Source: Haloterrigena sp. H1 (lineage in GTDB: Archaea > Halobacteriota > Halobacteria > Halobacteriales > Natrialbaceae). From it: a DNA stretch of 64,000 bases. Shown one piece after another: positions 48,101 through 55,663 of the stretch. A program made the position numbers and the translations under genes. The stretch lies in NCBI RefSeq assembly GCF_005938085.1, contig NZ_SMZK01000001.1:1364001-1428000 (forward strand), given 5' to 3'. Below the pieces are notes generated by a model, which was not told where the DNA came from, ran no database searches, and worked only from the letters and a program-made list of their open reading frames with translations. Every line of letters begins with the position of its first letter. Positions within the stretch are counted from its first letter, which is position 1.

Positions 48101-48199
48101 CGATCCACTTGGCTCGACCGGTTCGGTTTCAACGGATGGCTGGTATCGCTGCCGCTCTCGATCCTCGGCGATCGCGTCAACGCTGTCTTCGGCGGCCAT
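45185..48199 (-). CDS. FAD- and Fe-S-containing D-lactate-dehydrogenase-type oxidoreductase (GlcD-GlpC fusion)
   Basis: A 1,004-residue fusion. Residues about 40-260: PCMH FAD domain with VLPRGAGTSLAGQTVG and NRATIGGGIGNNSTGAHSVRYG. About 270-560: FAD-linked oxidase C-domain with HAGVGTLHIRPVLNLKDG and SGEHGDGLARTEF. About 600-690: two 4Fe-4S motifs, CNGCGTCRQTGSDVMCP and CIGCKGCQSDCPTGVD. C-terminal part: cysteine-rich CCG domains including HGHCHQKARGADHH and VDSGCCGMAGSFG. It oxidises D-lactate or a related 2-hydroxyacid and passes electrons to the membrane chain. I chose ATG 48199; TTTAACTA (48225-48232) lies about 30 bases upstream, which would place the longer ATG (48223) before the transcript start. 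Confidence 0.93.
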   Translation of the reverse strand: MAAEDSVDAIAEDRERQRYQPSVETEPVEPSGSLAAALQAACDGAVRFDEYTRVLYATDGSVYSAQPAGVVFPQDVGDVRAAVRVAADHDAPVLPRGAGTSLAGQTVGPGCVVLDLSRHMDEIQTIDPDEQTAVVQPGVVQDDLDAALEPHGLRFAPDPASSNRATIGGGIGNNSTGAHSVRYGITDAYIEECEVVLADGSLIRTRDVVLDSPEWDHIVSKDDREAAIYRTVRALVEDNADEIESRYPELKRSVSGYNLQKVIREDEAGEQIINLSKLLVGAEGTLGIVVEATLSLVTRPDETALAVCCYDELLEALAAVPEALDLDASAVELMDDEVFRLAAESAEYAEYAEPIPEGTEAALMLEFDSEVVEDLPDAIAGATATLVGEGAAFDALEAFTSEEQDRLWKLRKAAIPLLMSMEGDPKPYPFVEDASVPPAELAEYVAGFQEILESHDTTAAYFAHAGVGTLHIRPVLNLKDGDDVETMRAIADDVTDLVAEHNGSFSGEHGDGLARTEFNPKLYGPQLWDAFKELKSAFDPDWRLNPGKVVYRDENSTDIREHLRYGPDYATLEPRTTLDFDDEGGFSHLVELCNGCGTCRQTGSDVMCPTYRATEEEIATTRGRANLLRAAISGDIDPSELYSERFQSEVLDLCIGCKGCQSDCPTGVDLAKLKAEVKHQYHEREGTGFREQLFANVDRLSALGSTFAPLANRATKVPGARTALEKTVGIAAERTLPTFQRETLVDWYGERGPQVDAETATAGVVLYPDTNTNYSNPAVGKAAVEVLEAAGVRVAVPELGPTGRAAYSQGLLEAAADQGRELLDDLEPYLDRGWAVLFVEPSDAAMVVDEYRSLLDDERVETLAANAFGVCEYIDDRRLDEEVSFDETVTAEGPLTFHGHCHQKARGADHHAVGVLRRAGYAVDPVDSGCCGMAGSFGYESDHYDLSRAIGSILRDQLEERRHADRTETTVVAPGTSCRTQIGDFEGYDRPTHPVEVLARALET

Positions 48200-48224
48200 A
48201 TGGGGTGAGACATCATTCCACATG

Positions 48225-48232
48225 TAGTTAAA
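48225..48232 (-). promoter_or_regulatory. TATA-like element of the D-lactate-dehydrogenase-type gene
   Basis: TTTAACTA on the minus strand, about 30 bases before the ATG at 48199; supports the shorter start. Confidence 0.45.
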
Positions 48233-48341
48233 CCATGGTAGTCACAACCAGCCAGGCGGCGCCAGTCGCAGATCCGACGGTTCATCGACGGCACCCGAAC
48301 ACTACCGAGCGCGATCGCGTCCGCTGTCGATTGTCTGCGGC

Positions 48342-48352
48342 CGATAAAAACA
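48342..48352 (-). terminator. Oligo-T terminator after sod
   Basis: On the minus strand CCCCCTGTTTTTATCGG, with five T's, 22-30 bases after the stop of the superoxide dismutase gene. Confidence 0.4.
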
Positions 48353-48372
48353 GGGGGTTGACAACTCGTCGC

Positions 48373-48975
48373 TTACTCGAAGTGGTCGAGACACTTCTGG
48401 TACTCTTCTGCGGCCTTCTCCCAGTTGACGACATCGAAGAAGGCATCGATGAACTCCCCACGGTCCGGTCCGTAGTCGTAGTAGTAGGAGTGTTCCCAGA
48501 CGTCCAGCGCGAGGATGGGATGGGAGCCCCAGAGTGCGCCCTGGTCGTGTTTGTCGACTGCGACGTTGCGAAGCTGCTTCGCGACGGGGTCGTATACCAG
48601 CAGTGCCCAGCCACTGGCGGCACCAGCAGCGGCCTCGAACTCGCCTTTCCAGCCCTCGTAGGAGCCGAAGTCTTCCTTGATGCGATCAGCGAGGTCGCCT
48701 TCGGGCTCACCGCCGCCGTCGGGAGCCATGTTCTCCCAGAACAGGGTGTGGAGATAGTGTCCACAGCCGTTGTGGGTGACGTTGCTGATGGCTCCGGGCG
48801 TCGTACCGAAGTCACCCTCCTCGCGGTTCTCTGCGAGGGTCTCTTCGGCCGCGTTGAGGCCGTTGACGTAGCCCTGATGGTGCGTGTCGTGATGCCAGGT
48901 CAGGACCTGTTCGGAAATCGATGGCTCGAGTGCGTCGTAATCGTATGGAAGTGGTGGAAGTTCGTGATCAGTCAT
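48373..48975 (-). CDS. sod: Superoxide dismutase (Fe/Mn type)
   Basis: Converts superoxide to hydrogen peroxide and oxygen. The 200-residue protein is typical: N-terminal YDALEPSISEQVLTWHHDTHHQGYVNGLN (first His ligand), NGCGHYLHTLFWENMAPDG (second His), and DVWEHSYYYDYGPDRGEF (Asp and third His). Haloarchaeal enzymes are Mn-dependent; metal here is inferred. Start ATG 48975 has GAGGAG 8 bases upstream, so unlike most neighbours it uses a Shine-Dalgarno leader. The open frame continuing upstream to 49041 has no family similarity. Confidence 0.96.
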   Translation of the reverse strand: MTDHELPPLPYDYDALEPSISEQVLTWHHDTHHQGYVNGLNAAEETLAENREEGDFGTTPGAISNVTHNGCGHYLHTLFWENMAPDGGGEPEGDLADRIKEDFGSYEGWKGEFEAAAGAASGWALLVYDPVAKQLRNVAVDKHDQGALWGSHPILALDVWEHSYYYDYGPDRGEFIDAFFDVVNWEKAAEEYQKCLDHFE

Positions 48976-49288
48976 AGTATTCTCCTCATGATTCGTATCG
49001 GTTCCTCGCCTGTTAAGTTTTGAGGAGTGGGACGTTATCACCTCATAAAGCCACGGCCGTCCCGTCTTGCGATTTACCGATACTCACGTCGATCAACCAC
49101 AGGCTGAGTATTAAAGGTTTCAGCGGTCGGTGATCGGTCGTCTCATACCGTCGGACAGAAGTCAGTGAGAAGTCGCTCGCGAAAGCCGGCTGTCTCCAGC
49201 GGTGACAGCCGAGCCTGAGCGAGCGATCTTCAGATAGTTCTCCCCGACAGTATCACACTCGCCACTCGTCACTGCCGACTCACCAGTG
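48976..49288. other. Intergenic stretch with dispersed repeat copy B
   Basis: 313 bases without a supported gene. The left 60 bases hold the sod leader and promoter; the rest is mostly the palindromic repeat at 49145-49254. Confidence 0.6.
49145..49254. repeat. Dispersed palindromic repeat, copy B
   Basis: ATACCGTCGGACAG at the left and CCCCGACAGTAT at the right form terminal inverted repeats. Inner pairs are TCGCTCGC with GCGAGCGA, and GGCTGTC with GACAGCC. It shares CAGTGAGAAGTCG and ATAGTTCT with copy C. Confidence 0.72.
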
Positions 49289-49666
49289 TTACGTGATTTC
49301 CTTGTGGTGTGCGTGTTCGAGCCACTCCTCGACCGACGGCTGTCGCCAGTATCGAATCATCTCACTTCGGCGGTCGTATTCGAGAATGCCCGCGTCTTCG
49401 AGTTTCGGGAGGTGGGTGTGTGTAAGTGCCAGTCGAACGCTCGCTTGCCGGTCCGCCGTGTGTTCTCTGTTTATCGTGCCCGTCCGTTGCTCGAAGGCGA
49501 CGACGTTCTCGGCGAGCGTCTCGAGCGTTGCGACGCCGTCCGACTGGTCTGTCAGATGGTACAGCGCGTACCGTCGTCGACTGTTCGAGAGCAGTTCGAA
49601 AACGAGATCCAACGATGGCGTCGCGTCCGCCATCAACGGGGTCACCTGCCCGTCCGTTTCACGCAT
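49289..49666 (-). CDS. Winged-helix protein of the haloarchaeal DUF7344 type
   Basis: A 125-residue small regulator. The pattern LDLVFELLSNSRRRYALYHLTD is typical of this large haloarchaeal wHTH group (I recall it as DUF7344), then ASVRLALTHTHLPKLEDAGILEYDRRSEMIRYWRQPSVEEWLEHA, which is the recognition helix and wing. Haloarchaea carry dozens of such paralogues, mostly uncharacterised. Start ATG 49666; an internal ATG at 49633 (MADATPS) is possible. No obvious target next to it; it lies directly beside repeat copy B. Confidence 0.85.
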   Translation of the reverse strand: MRETDGQVTPLMADATPSLDLVFELLSNSRRRYALYHLTDQSDGVATLETLAENVVAFEQRTGTINREHTADRQASVRLALTHTHLPKLEDAGILEYDRRSEMIRYWRQPSVEEWLEHAHHKEIT

Positions 49667-49896
49667 TCACGACCCACCTCCTGTGTGTTACCATTCGAAA
49701 CCACCAAGCGCCTCTTCTCTAGCCGTGACATTAGATGTTACGTCTCCCTAGATGAATACGTGTCTTCTACTCTAGTATATTTGGCAGTGGTATAATCCGG
49801 GAAACACATCGCTCGGTTCCGTATTAGATACAGCGAACGCTTTCGAACGGGTTCAACGCCGTAGAAAATCGGAAACAGCGATCGGCTCGAGAGCGA

Positions 49897-50361
49897 CTAC
49901 TCGTAGAGCCACTCGGCGTCGTGCTGATCGTAGTCGATCAGCTCGTCGTCGTCGAAGTGGATCGCGATTTCGCGTTCGTTTGCGCCCTCGTCCTCGTGGT
50001 CGGCGGCGTGAACGACGTTCCGACCGAGGTCGAGCGCGTAGTCACCCCGGATCGTGCCGGGTGCGGCCTCGAGCGGGTCGGTCTCGCCGATCATCTGGCG
50101 GACCTGTCGGGTCGCGTCCTGGCCCTCCCAGACCATCGGCACGACCGGACCCGAGGTGATGAAGTCCACGAGGTCGTCGTAGAACGGCTTGTCCTCGTGT
50201 TCGCTGTAGTGTTCCTCTGCCCGTTCACGGGGCATGTTCTCGACTTTGATGCCGACGAGCTTGAGCCCGCGGTCCTCGAGTCGGGAGACGACCTCGCCCA
50301 CGAGACCGCGCGCAAAGGCGTCGGGCTTGACCATCACGAAGGTGCGTTCGTGATCGCTCAT
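49897..50361 (-). CDS. ndk: Nucleoside-diphosphate kinase
   Basis: Transfers the gamma-phosphate between nucleoside triphosphates and diphosphates through a phosphohistidine. The 154-residue protein has TFVMVKPDAFARGLVGEVVSRLEDRGLKLVG, ATRQVRQMIGETDPLEAAPGTIRGDY and the active-site histidine in RNVVHAADHEDEGANEREI; the usual NxxHgSD here reads NVVHAAD. Last gene of the rpl7ae-rps28e-rpl24e-ndk operon, overlapping rpl24e by 4 bases (ATGA). This linkage is conserved in many euryarchaea. Confidence 0.96.
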   Translation of the reverse strand: MSDHERTFVMVKPDAFARGLVGEVVSRLEDRGLKLVGIKVENMPRERAEEHYSEHEDKPFYDDLVDFITSGPVVPMVWEGQDATRQVRQMIGETDPLEAAPGTIRGDYALDLGRNVVHAADHEDEGANEREIAIHFDDDELIDYDQHDAEWLYE

Positions 50362-50651
50362 GCTTCCTCAGCCTCGACTTCGTCGCTCTCGTCCTCGGCG
50401 GACGCGTCAACTTCGTCTTCGGCTTCGCTTTCGTCGGCCTCGGCGGCAGGCGTCTCGTCCTGGACTGGGCCCTTGGCGCGACGACCCTCTTCGGTCCACT
50501 CCAGATCTCGGGGTTCGCGCCCGAGCTTGTAGTTTTTCTCCGCTTTGGAGTCGACGAAGTGGAGCACGGTGCCGTCAGTTTTGACGTACATGATGCCCGT
50601 GCCGGGTTCGATCTCTTCGCCCGTGTAGTCGCAGGTTCGTTTTTCGACCAT
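50358..50651 (-). CDS. rpl24e: Ribosomal protein L24e
   Basis: Large-subunit zinc-binding protein. The conserved first 55 residues (RTCDYTGEEIEPGTGIMYVKTDGTVLHFVDSKAEKNY) match L24e, but the second CxxC-type knuckle of the zinc finger is reduced: only one Cys is left (C7), so zinc may not be bound. A C-terminal Glu/Asp/Ala-rich tail of about 40 residues is added, as in other haloarchaea. Its ATG overlaps the rps28e stop by one base. Confidence 0.94.
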   Translation of the reverse strand: MVEKRTCDYTGEEIEPGTGIMYVKTDGTVLHFVDSKAEKNYKLGREPRDLEWTEEGRRAKGPVQDETPAAEADESEAEDEVDASAEDESDEVEAEEA

Positions 50652-50875
50652 TATTGTCCTCCGATGGAGTCGGCCTCGCGGGCGGTCTCGCGGAGCTGGA
50701 GTACGTCCCCTTCACGGACCGGCCCGAGGCAGTTACGGGTGATGATGCGTCCCTGGTTCTCGCCCTCCTTGATCCGGCATTTGACCTGCATGGCTTCGCC
50801 GTGCATGCCGGTCTTGCCGACGATCTCGATGACCTCGGCGGGCGTAGAGCCGCTTTCTTCCTCTTCAGCACTCAT
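50651..50875 (-). CDS. rps28e: Ribosomal protein S28e
   Basis: A 74-residue small-subunit protein. The S1-like OB-fold core is clear: [23 protein letters not shown], then [27 protein letters not shown]. It sits 11 bases after rpl7ae and overlaps rpl24e by one base (TAATG). Start ATG 50875. Confidence 0.96.
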   Translation of the reverse strand: MSAEEEESGSTPAEVIEIVGKTGMHGEAMQVKCRIKEGENQGRIITRNCLGPVREGDVLQLRETAREADSIGGQ

Positions 50876-50886
50876 CTCTGATCACC

Positions 50887-51249
50887 TCAGTCGAGGTCCT
50901 CGACCTTGTCGGCGATGTCCTCGACGTCGCCGTCGGCCTCGCCGGTGTCGACGATCGCCGCAGCGGCCGAGCCGACCTCGAGGCCGGCGGCGTGGCCGAC
51001 GTCGTCCTGAGTCTCGATGAAGACGACCGGAATGCCCTTCTCCTCGGCAAGCTCCGGCAGGTGCATGACGATCTCCTCGGGGGAGACGTCTTCGGCGACG
51101 TAGACGAGGTCGGCGTTGCCGCGCTCGATGGCCTTCGTCGTTTCGTTGGTTCCTTTCTTTACTCGTCCGGTGTCTCGTGCGACCTCGAGCGCCTCGAGGG
51201 CGTCGTCTGCGAGGTCGGCTGGGATGTCGGTGGTTACGTAGACTGACAT
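50887..51249 (-). CDS. rpl7ae: Ribosomal protein L7Ae (K-turn binding protein)
   Basis: A 120-residue protein that binds kink-turns in 23S rRNA, box C/D and H/ACA guide RNAs and RNase P. Blocks: [61 protein letters not shown]. The GTNETTK RNA-binding loop is intact. First gene of the operon. It has GGAGAGGTG 9 bases before the ATG and a leader of about 125 bases, unusual in this mostly leaderless genome. It is the partner of NOP5 and fibrillarin encoded at 39-40.5 kb. Confidence 0.97.
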   Translation of the reverse strand: MSVYVTTDIPADLADDALEALEVARDTGRVKKGTNETTKAIERGNADLVYVAEDVSPEEIVMHLPELAEEKGIPVVFIETQDDVGHAAGLEVGSAAAAIVDTGEADGDVEDIADKVEDLD

Positions 51250-51375
51250 TGGTTGTTCACCTCTCCTACACGTGGGCTCGCGCTCCCCTGCCATCCGGGC
51301 ACTGGGTACCCGTGCCGGAACGACTCCGGCGGAAGTCCTGTAGGGCTAGGAGCATCATCAACCCCGCGTAGGGTG
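51250..51375 (-). promoter_or_regulatory. Long structured leader of the rpl7ae operon
   Basis: From the TATA box at 51398-51405 the transcript should start near 51375, giving about 125 bases of leader. On the minus strand it contains a GCCGGA/TCCGGC hairpin, GGCAC/GTGCC around GGTACCC, and a GGGTTGATGATGCTCC segment with a C-box-like TGATGA. No CTGA D-box is present. L7Ae autoregulation through a leader K-turn is known in other archaea; here it is a suggestion. Confidence 0.45.
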
Positions 51376-51397
51376 TACACCTGAGTAGCGCTGCCCT

Positions 51398-51405
51398 CCT
51401 TAAAA
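51398..51405 (-). promoter_or_regulatory. TATA box of the rpl7ae operon
   Basis: TTTTAAGG on the minus strand within CGCTTTTAAGGAGG, about 150 bases before the rpl7ae ATG. Confidence 0.55.
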
Positions 51406-51490
51406 GCGTGTTCAAACGGCTGGGGCTGTGCGACGGTTCCGCACGGGCGAGACGGACAGTCGGGAGTCGGCTGCATCGGTGGCCCGTCGG

Positions 51491-53104
51491 CTACCTGAAC
51501 GCGGCTCTTCCGACGTCCATCAGCACCTCCGGCTCGTACTGGTGGGCACTCACTGGCGGCACCTCGGCCTCGATTTCGAGCTGTTCGTAGACTGCCATCA
51601 TGGCGGAGCGAACCGAATACTCGACGGTGAACACCACGTCGTCGGGAACCTCGGCAAACTGACCGATGAACGCGAGGTTGTTCGATCCTGCCGGGACGAC
51701 AGCCGGTCGATCGCCGGAGGTTCGCGGCATGAAGTGGCTCGTGATAAACGGCATATTGCAGGGAATGCAGGTCGCGTCCTCGAGAACTGACGGCAGTTCG
51801 TCGAGGTAGCCGAGGTGGTAACAGAGTTCCTCGAGGATCTCCTCGCCGGTGCAGTTCTCCATTTTCTTCGCAACGTTGTTTCCGTCTTCTTCGGGGAAGA
51901 GGCCGTATCCCCAGAAGACCTTCACGTCGTCGGGCTGGTTCGCGAAGTGGGGCTGGGCGGCGACGACGATCGACATCAGCCAGTTCGATTCGGTAAACGT
52001 GATCAGTCCGTTTCCAGGTTCTTCACCCGTAACGTCGACGATGTGGTCGAGCAAGTCCGGTTCGTCGAGTGTGACCGTGTAGGATGGCCACTTCGTCTCC
52101 GGGACGTGGTCGGCAAACGCCGACGGTGTTCCGAACTTCGGATGGTCCTCGACGATGTTCTTCCAGAGTTCGAAGGAGGCACCCGTCGTGTTCAGGTCGG
52201 GTGCGTCCGTCATCGATCCGAGATCCGACCCGTCGGTCATCGACCCGTTTGTCACGAAGACGAGGTCGGTCGGCTCGACGTCGATCGTTTCGGTCGCCCC
52301 GTCGGATTCGTAGTGGATCGTCTCGACTGTCTTGCCGGCCCGAGCGGGCACGATGTCCAGATCCGTCACCTCACAGTCGCTCTGGAACTCGACACCGTGC
52401 TCTTCGAGCCATCGCCGGAGGGGGCGAACGATCGAGTCGTACTGGTTGTACTTGATCCGGTGGATCCCCTCCATCGTGTTCAGTCGGGGGAACTCGTGCA
52501 TGAAGCGGTGCATGTACCGGCGCATCTCCGCGACGCTGTGCCACGGCTGGAAGGCGAACGTCGTCGCCCAGATGTACCAGAGCGTCGTCTCGAAGAACGA
52601 CTCGGAGAACCACTCCTCGATCCGCGTCTCCCCCAGTTGTGTCTCGGGCGTGAGGACGAGTTGCAACAGCGAGAACCGGTGCTCCATCTCCAGGCCGTAC
52701 GACGAGACGTCCAGTACCTCCTGGTCGTCACCCATCAACCTCGCTATCGCGTACGTCGGGTTTCGTTCGTTGAACTCGTCCATCACGTCCTTGATCGACC
52801 TGTCGCGGTCTTCGAGCGAGGGAATCGTCTCTAGGAGGTTCCACGTACACTCGTAGGTCGGATAGTTGAACATCCGGCCGCCGCGGATGACGTATCCCTC
52901 CTCCGGCGTTCCGGAGCCGTCGAGTGCACCGCCCATCACGTCCAGTTTTTCGAGGACGGTAACGTTCTCTCCGGGCATCGCCCCGTCACGAACCAGGAAC
53001 GCGGCTCCCGCAAGGGACGCGATCCCACCGCCCACGAAGTAGGCCTCTCTCGCGGTAGCATCCGGTTGCCGTCGGGTGCCGCTGTCGTCAGCATCGCTGG
53101 TCAT
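51491..53104 (-). CDS. Oleate hydratase (myosin-cross-reactive-antigen family)
   Basis: FAD enzyme that adds water to the cis-9 double bond of unsaturated fatty acids. The 537-residue protein starts with the FAD motif AYFVGGGIASLAGAAFLVRDG followed by VTVLEKLDVMGGALDG, and has the family blocks YVIRGGRMFNYPTYECTWNLL (with the active-site Glu/Tyr loop), TTLWYIWATTFAFQPWHS, NLAFIGQFAEVPDDVVFTVEYSVRSAM. I chose ATG 53104; GTG 53113 is also possible, as AATTGTATAA at 53132-53141 would start RNA close to it. Archaeal membranes contain no acyl lipids, so the substrate is likely imported fatty acid. Confidence 0.9.
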   Translation of the reverse strand: MTSDADDSGTRRQPDATAREAYFVGGGIASLAGAAFLVRDGAMPGENVTVLEKLDVMGGALDGSGTPEEGYVIRGGRMFNYPTYECTWNLLETIPSLEDRDRSIKDVMDEFNERNPTYAIARLMGDDQEVLDVSSYGLEMEHRFSLLQLVLTPETQLGETRIEEWFSESFFETTLWYIWATTFAFQPWHSVAEMRRYMHRFMHEFPRLNTMEGIHRIKYNQYDSIVRPLRRWLEEHGVEFQSDCEVTDLDIVPARAGKTVETIHYESDGATETIDVEPTDLVFVTNGSMTDGSDLGSMTDAPDLNTTGASFELWKNIVEDHPKFGTPSAFADHVPETKWPSYTVTLDEPDLLDHIVDVTGEEPGNGLITFTESNWLMSIVVAAQPHFANQPDDVKVFWGYGLFPEEDGNNVAKKMENCTGEEILEELCYHLGYLDELPSVLEDATCIPCNMPFITSHFMPRTSGDRPAVVPAGSNNLAFIGQFAEVPDDVVFTVEYSVRSAMMAVYEQLEIEAEVPPVSAHQYEPEVLMDVGRAAFR

Positions 53105-53301
53105 GTTACCCACGTACTATCGCTCGTCACTAATTGTATAAGAGCCTACAAATTGATTCCCGTGTGGAAAGAACGACCGACGAGAAGGACCCCTGGATCA
53201 GCGGTCACAGGAACGTCCGGGAAAATCCATACGTGCCTGCGTGCCACGGCCGCCGTGGATATCGAACACCGCTATTACGCTCGAGTTCCCAAGGCGGACA
53301 C

Positions 53302-55599
53302 ATGGACCTGGACTCGGACGCGGACGCGTCCGTCGTCGAACTCGCCCGCGGTCTCCGCGCGGAAGCGACACGGACGAACGAGCGCAGACTCCTGGTTCTC
53401 GCGGGCGGTCTCGAGCGGGGCTACGACGCCCTCGAAACCGTCCTCGACGACCTCTCGGTCCCGATCACGCGGACCACCCTCGTCGGCCCGGACGATCGAC
53501 TCCGCTGCGAACAGGTCCCCCAGTCACGGGCCGGCGACCTGCTCGGGACGACGCGTGACGTCGTGACGATCGACGCCCACGCCGAACTCCGGCCCAACGC
53601 CGTCGGCAAACTCGTGGGCACCGTCGCTGGCGGCGGCCTACTCGTCCTCCTGACGCCGCCGCTCGATGCGTGGCCCGATCGACGCGATGAGTTCGACGAG
53701 TCGCTGGCCGTGCCCCCGTTTTCGCTGTCGGACGTGACAGGTCGGTTTCGCCGCCGTCTCGTCGAGACGCTGCGTGCACATCGCGGAATCGCAATCGTCG
53801 ACTGCGACGCCGGCGTGATCGAGGACGACGGACGCACCCACCCGGCACCTCGTCTGCCCGCCAAAACGGAGTCGCGGCCCGCGTCCGACGACCACAGATT
53901 CCCGGCGGCTACCTACGAGGCCTGCCTCACGACCGATCAGGCCGAGGCCGTCGCGGCGTTCGAGTCCCTGGCGAGCGCCGACGCTGCGTCCCCCGATCGC
54001 GAGGAACCGCGGGCCGTCGTCCTCGAGGCCGATCGGGGCCGTGGCAAGTCGAGCGCGGCGGGACTCGCTGCGGGGGCGTTCGCCGTTGATGGCCAGGATG
54101 TGCTTGTTACCGCGCCGCAGTTCCGGAACGCGCGGGAGGCGTTCGATCGCGCCGGTGAACTCTGCGAGACACTGGGCGTCGCGACCACGGTCGAATCGAA
54201 ACGCATCGAGACTGCCGCCGGGGGTCGCGTCCGCTTTCACGAGCCCGCCGCGGCCGTCGACGCCCTCGAGTCGGCCGACATCGTCGTCGTCGACGAGGCC
54301 GCCGCGCTGCCGGTCGCCACGCTCGAGTCGCTGCTGGCGGCCGATCGCGTTGCGTTCGCGACGACGATCCACGGCTACGAGGGCGCAGGACGGGGCTTCT
54401 CGGTCCGATTCCGCGACCGACTCGCCGAGAGTGACCACGAGGTACTCGACTGCCAACTCGTCGAGCCGATCCGGTATGCGGCTGGCGACCCGGTCGAGGT
54501 ATGGGCTTTCCGCGCCCTGCTGCTCGACGCCCGTCCGCCGGTCGACTCGCTCGTGGCCGACGCTACACCCGAGACGGTCGACTATCGGCGACTCGAGCCC
54601 GACGACCTGCTGTCCGACGAGCGCCTGCTCCGGGAAGCCTTCGGCCTGCTCGTGCTCGCCCACTACCGAACCGAGCCCGCCGATCTCGCGCGGCTGCTCG
54701 ACGCGCCGAATCTCGAGGCTCGCGCGCTCGTCCACGACGGCCACGTCGTTAGCGTGGCACTGCTCGCTCGCGAGGGAAACCTCTCGCCGGAAACCCGCTC
54801 CATGATGTACGAAGGCGGTCGGGTCCGTGGCAACATGTTGCCGGACGTGCTGACCAGCCAGTTGCGGGACGAAGCGGCAGCCGAGCCAGCCGGATTGCGC
54901 GTCGTCCGCATCGCGACCCACCACGCGGCCCGCTCGCGGGGACTGGGGTCACGTCTGCTCGAGCGCATCCACGAGGAGTTCGAACCCTCGGTCGACTGGC
55001 TCGGCACCGGTTTCGGCGCGACGCCCGGCCTGCTGTCGTTCTGGCGCGAAAACGGTTATCGGGCGGTCCACATCTCGACGACGCGCAACGACGCCAGCGG
55101 CGAGTACTCGGCGCTCATGCTCGCACCGACGAGCGACGCGGGTCGGACGCTTCACGATCGTCACGCCGACTGGTTCGTCCGCCGGTTTGCTGCCCTCTGT
55201 TCCGATGCGCTTGACGACCTCGAGCCCGACGTCGCCCGCGCGGTGCTCCGCAGCGTCGCCGATGGGGCGGGACCGCCACTTGCGTTGACTGACCACGAGT
55301 GGCGGGTCGTCGCGGGAGCAGCCTACGGGCCGGGCCTGTTCGACGTTGATCCGGGGCCGTTCCGGCAACTCGTCGTCCGGTACTTTGCTGACGACCCCGA
55401 CGCCGTCGACTTGAGCGACCGCAAGGAACGGCTGTTCGTCTTACGCGTCCTCCAGAGTCGCGACTGGGAGGCCGTCGCCGATCGGCTCGGGTATCACTCG
55501 ACGGGACAGTGTATGCGAGCGCTCGGCGACGCCGTCTGTCCGCTGGTCGATCGGTACGGGACCGAGGCCGCATTCGAGGTGCGCGATCGGTTCCGCTAG
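53302..55599 (+). CDS. tmcA: tRNA(Met) cytidine acetyltransferase TmcA
   Basis: Acetylates the wobble cytidine (ac4C) of tRNA, and in archaea possibly other RNAs, using acetyl-CoA and ATP. The 765-residue protein has an N-terminal DUF1726-type domain, an RNA-helicase-like domain with Walker A VVLEADRGRGKSSAAGLAAG and Walker B VVDEAAALPVATLESLL, a GNAT acetyltransferase domain RVVRIATHHAARSRGLGSRLLERIHEEF, and a C-terminal tRNA-binding region. Length agrees with archaeal TmcA/Nat10 relatives. Start ATG 53302. Divergent from the oleate hydratase gene with about 200 bases between. Confidence 0.95.
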   Translation: MDLDSDADASVVELARGLRAEATRTNERRLLVLAGGLERGYDALETVLDDLSVPITRTTLVGPDDRLRCEQVPQSRAGDLLGTTRDVVTIDAHAELRPNAVGKLVGTVAGGGLLVLLTPPLDAWPDRRDEFDESLAVPPFSLSDVTGRFRRRLVETLRAHRGIAIVDCDAGVIEDDGRTHPAPRLPAKTESRPASDDHRFPAATYEACLTTDQAEAVAAFESLASADAASPDREEPRAVVLEADRGRGKSSAAGLAAGAFAVDGQDVLVTAPQFRNAREAFDRAGELCETLGVATTVESKRIETAAGGRVRFHEPAAAVDALESADIVVVDEAAALPVATLESLLAADRVAFATTIHGYEGAGRGFSVRFRDRLAESDHEVLDCQLVEPIRYAAGDPVEVWAFRALLLDARPPVDSLVADATPETVDYRRLEPDDLLSDERLLREAFGLLVLAHYRTEPADLARLLDAPNLEARALVHDGHVVSVALLAREGNLSPETRSMMYEGGRVRGNMLPDVLTSQLRDEAAAEPAGLRVVRIATHHAARSRGLGSRLLERIHEEFEPSVDWLGTGFGATPGLLSFWRENGYRAVHISTTRNDASGEYSALMLAPTSDAGRTLHDRHADWFVRRFAALCSDALDDLEPDVARAVLRSVADGAGPPLALTDHEWRVVAGAAYGPGLFDVDPGPFRQLVVRYFADDPDAVDLSDRKERLFVLRVLQSRDWEAVADRLGYHSTGQCMRALGDAVCPLVDRYGTEAAFEVRDRFR

Positions 55600-55663
55600 C
55601 CACGCTCCCATTATGTGGGAATTGCTATCATGAGTTTTACTAGCACTCGGAATAGCTATCAGT

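Noticed and set aside
46697..48208. A 503-codon open frame on the plus strand opposite the FAD/Fe-S oxidoreductase
   Set aside because: It is the antisense shadow of a GC-rich gene; it has no recognisable domain while the minus strand has clear FAD and Fe-S motifs.
53638..54924. A 428-codon minus-strand open frame inside tmcA
   Set aside because: Antisense shadow; composition lacks a hydrophobic core pattern and tmcA motifs are continuous on the plus strand.
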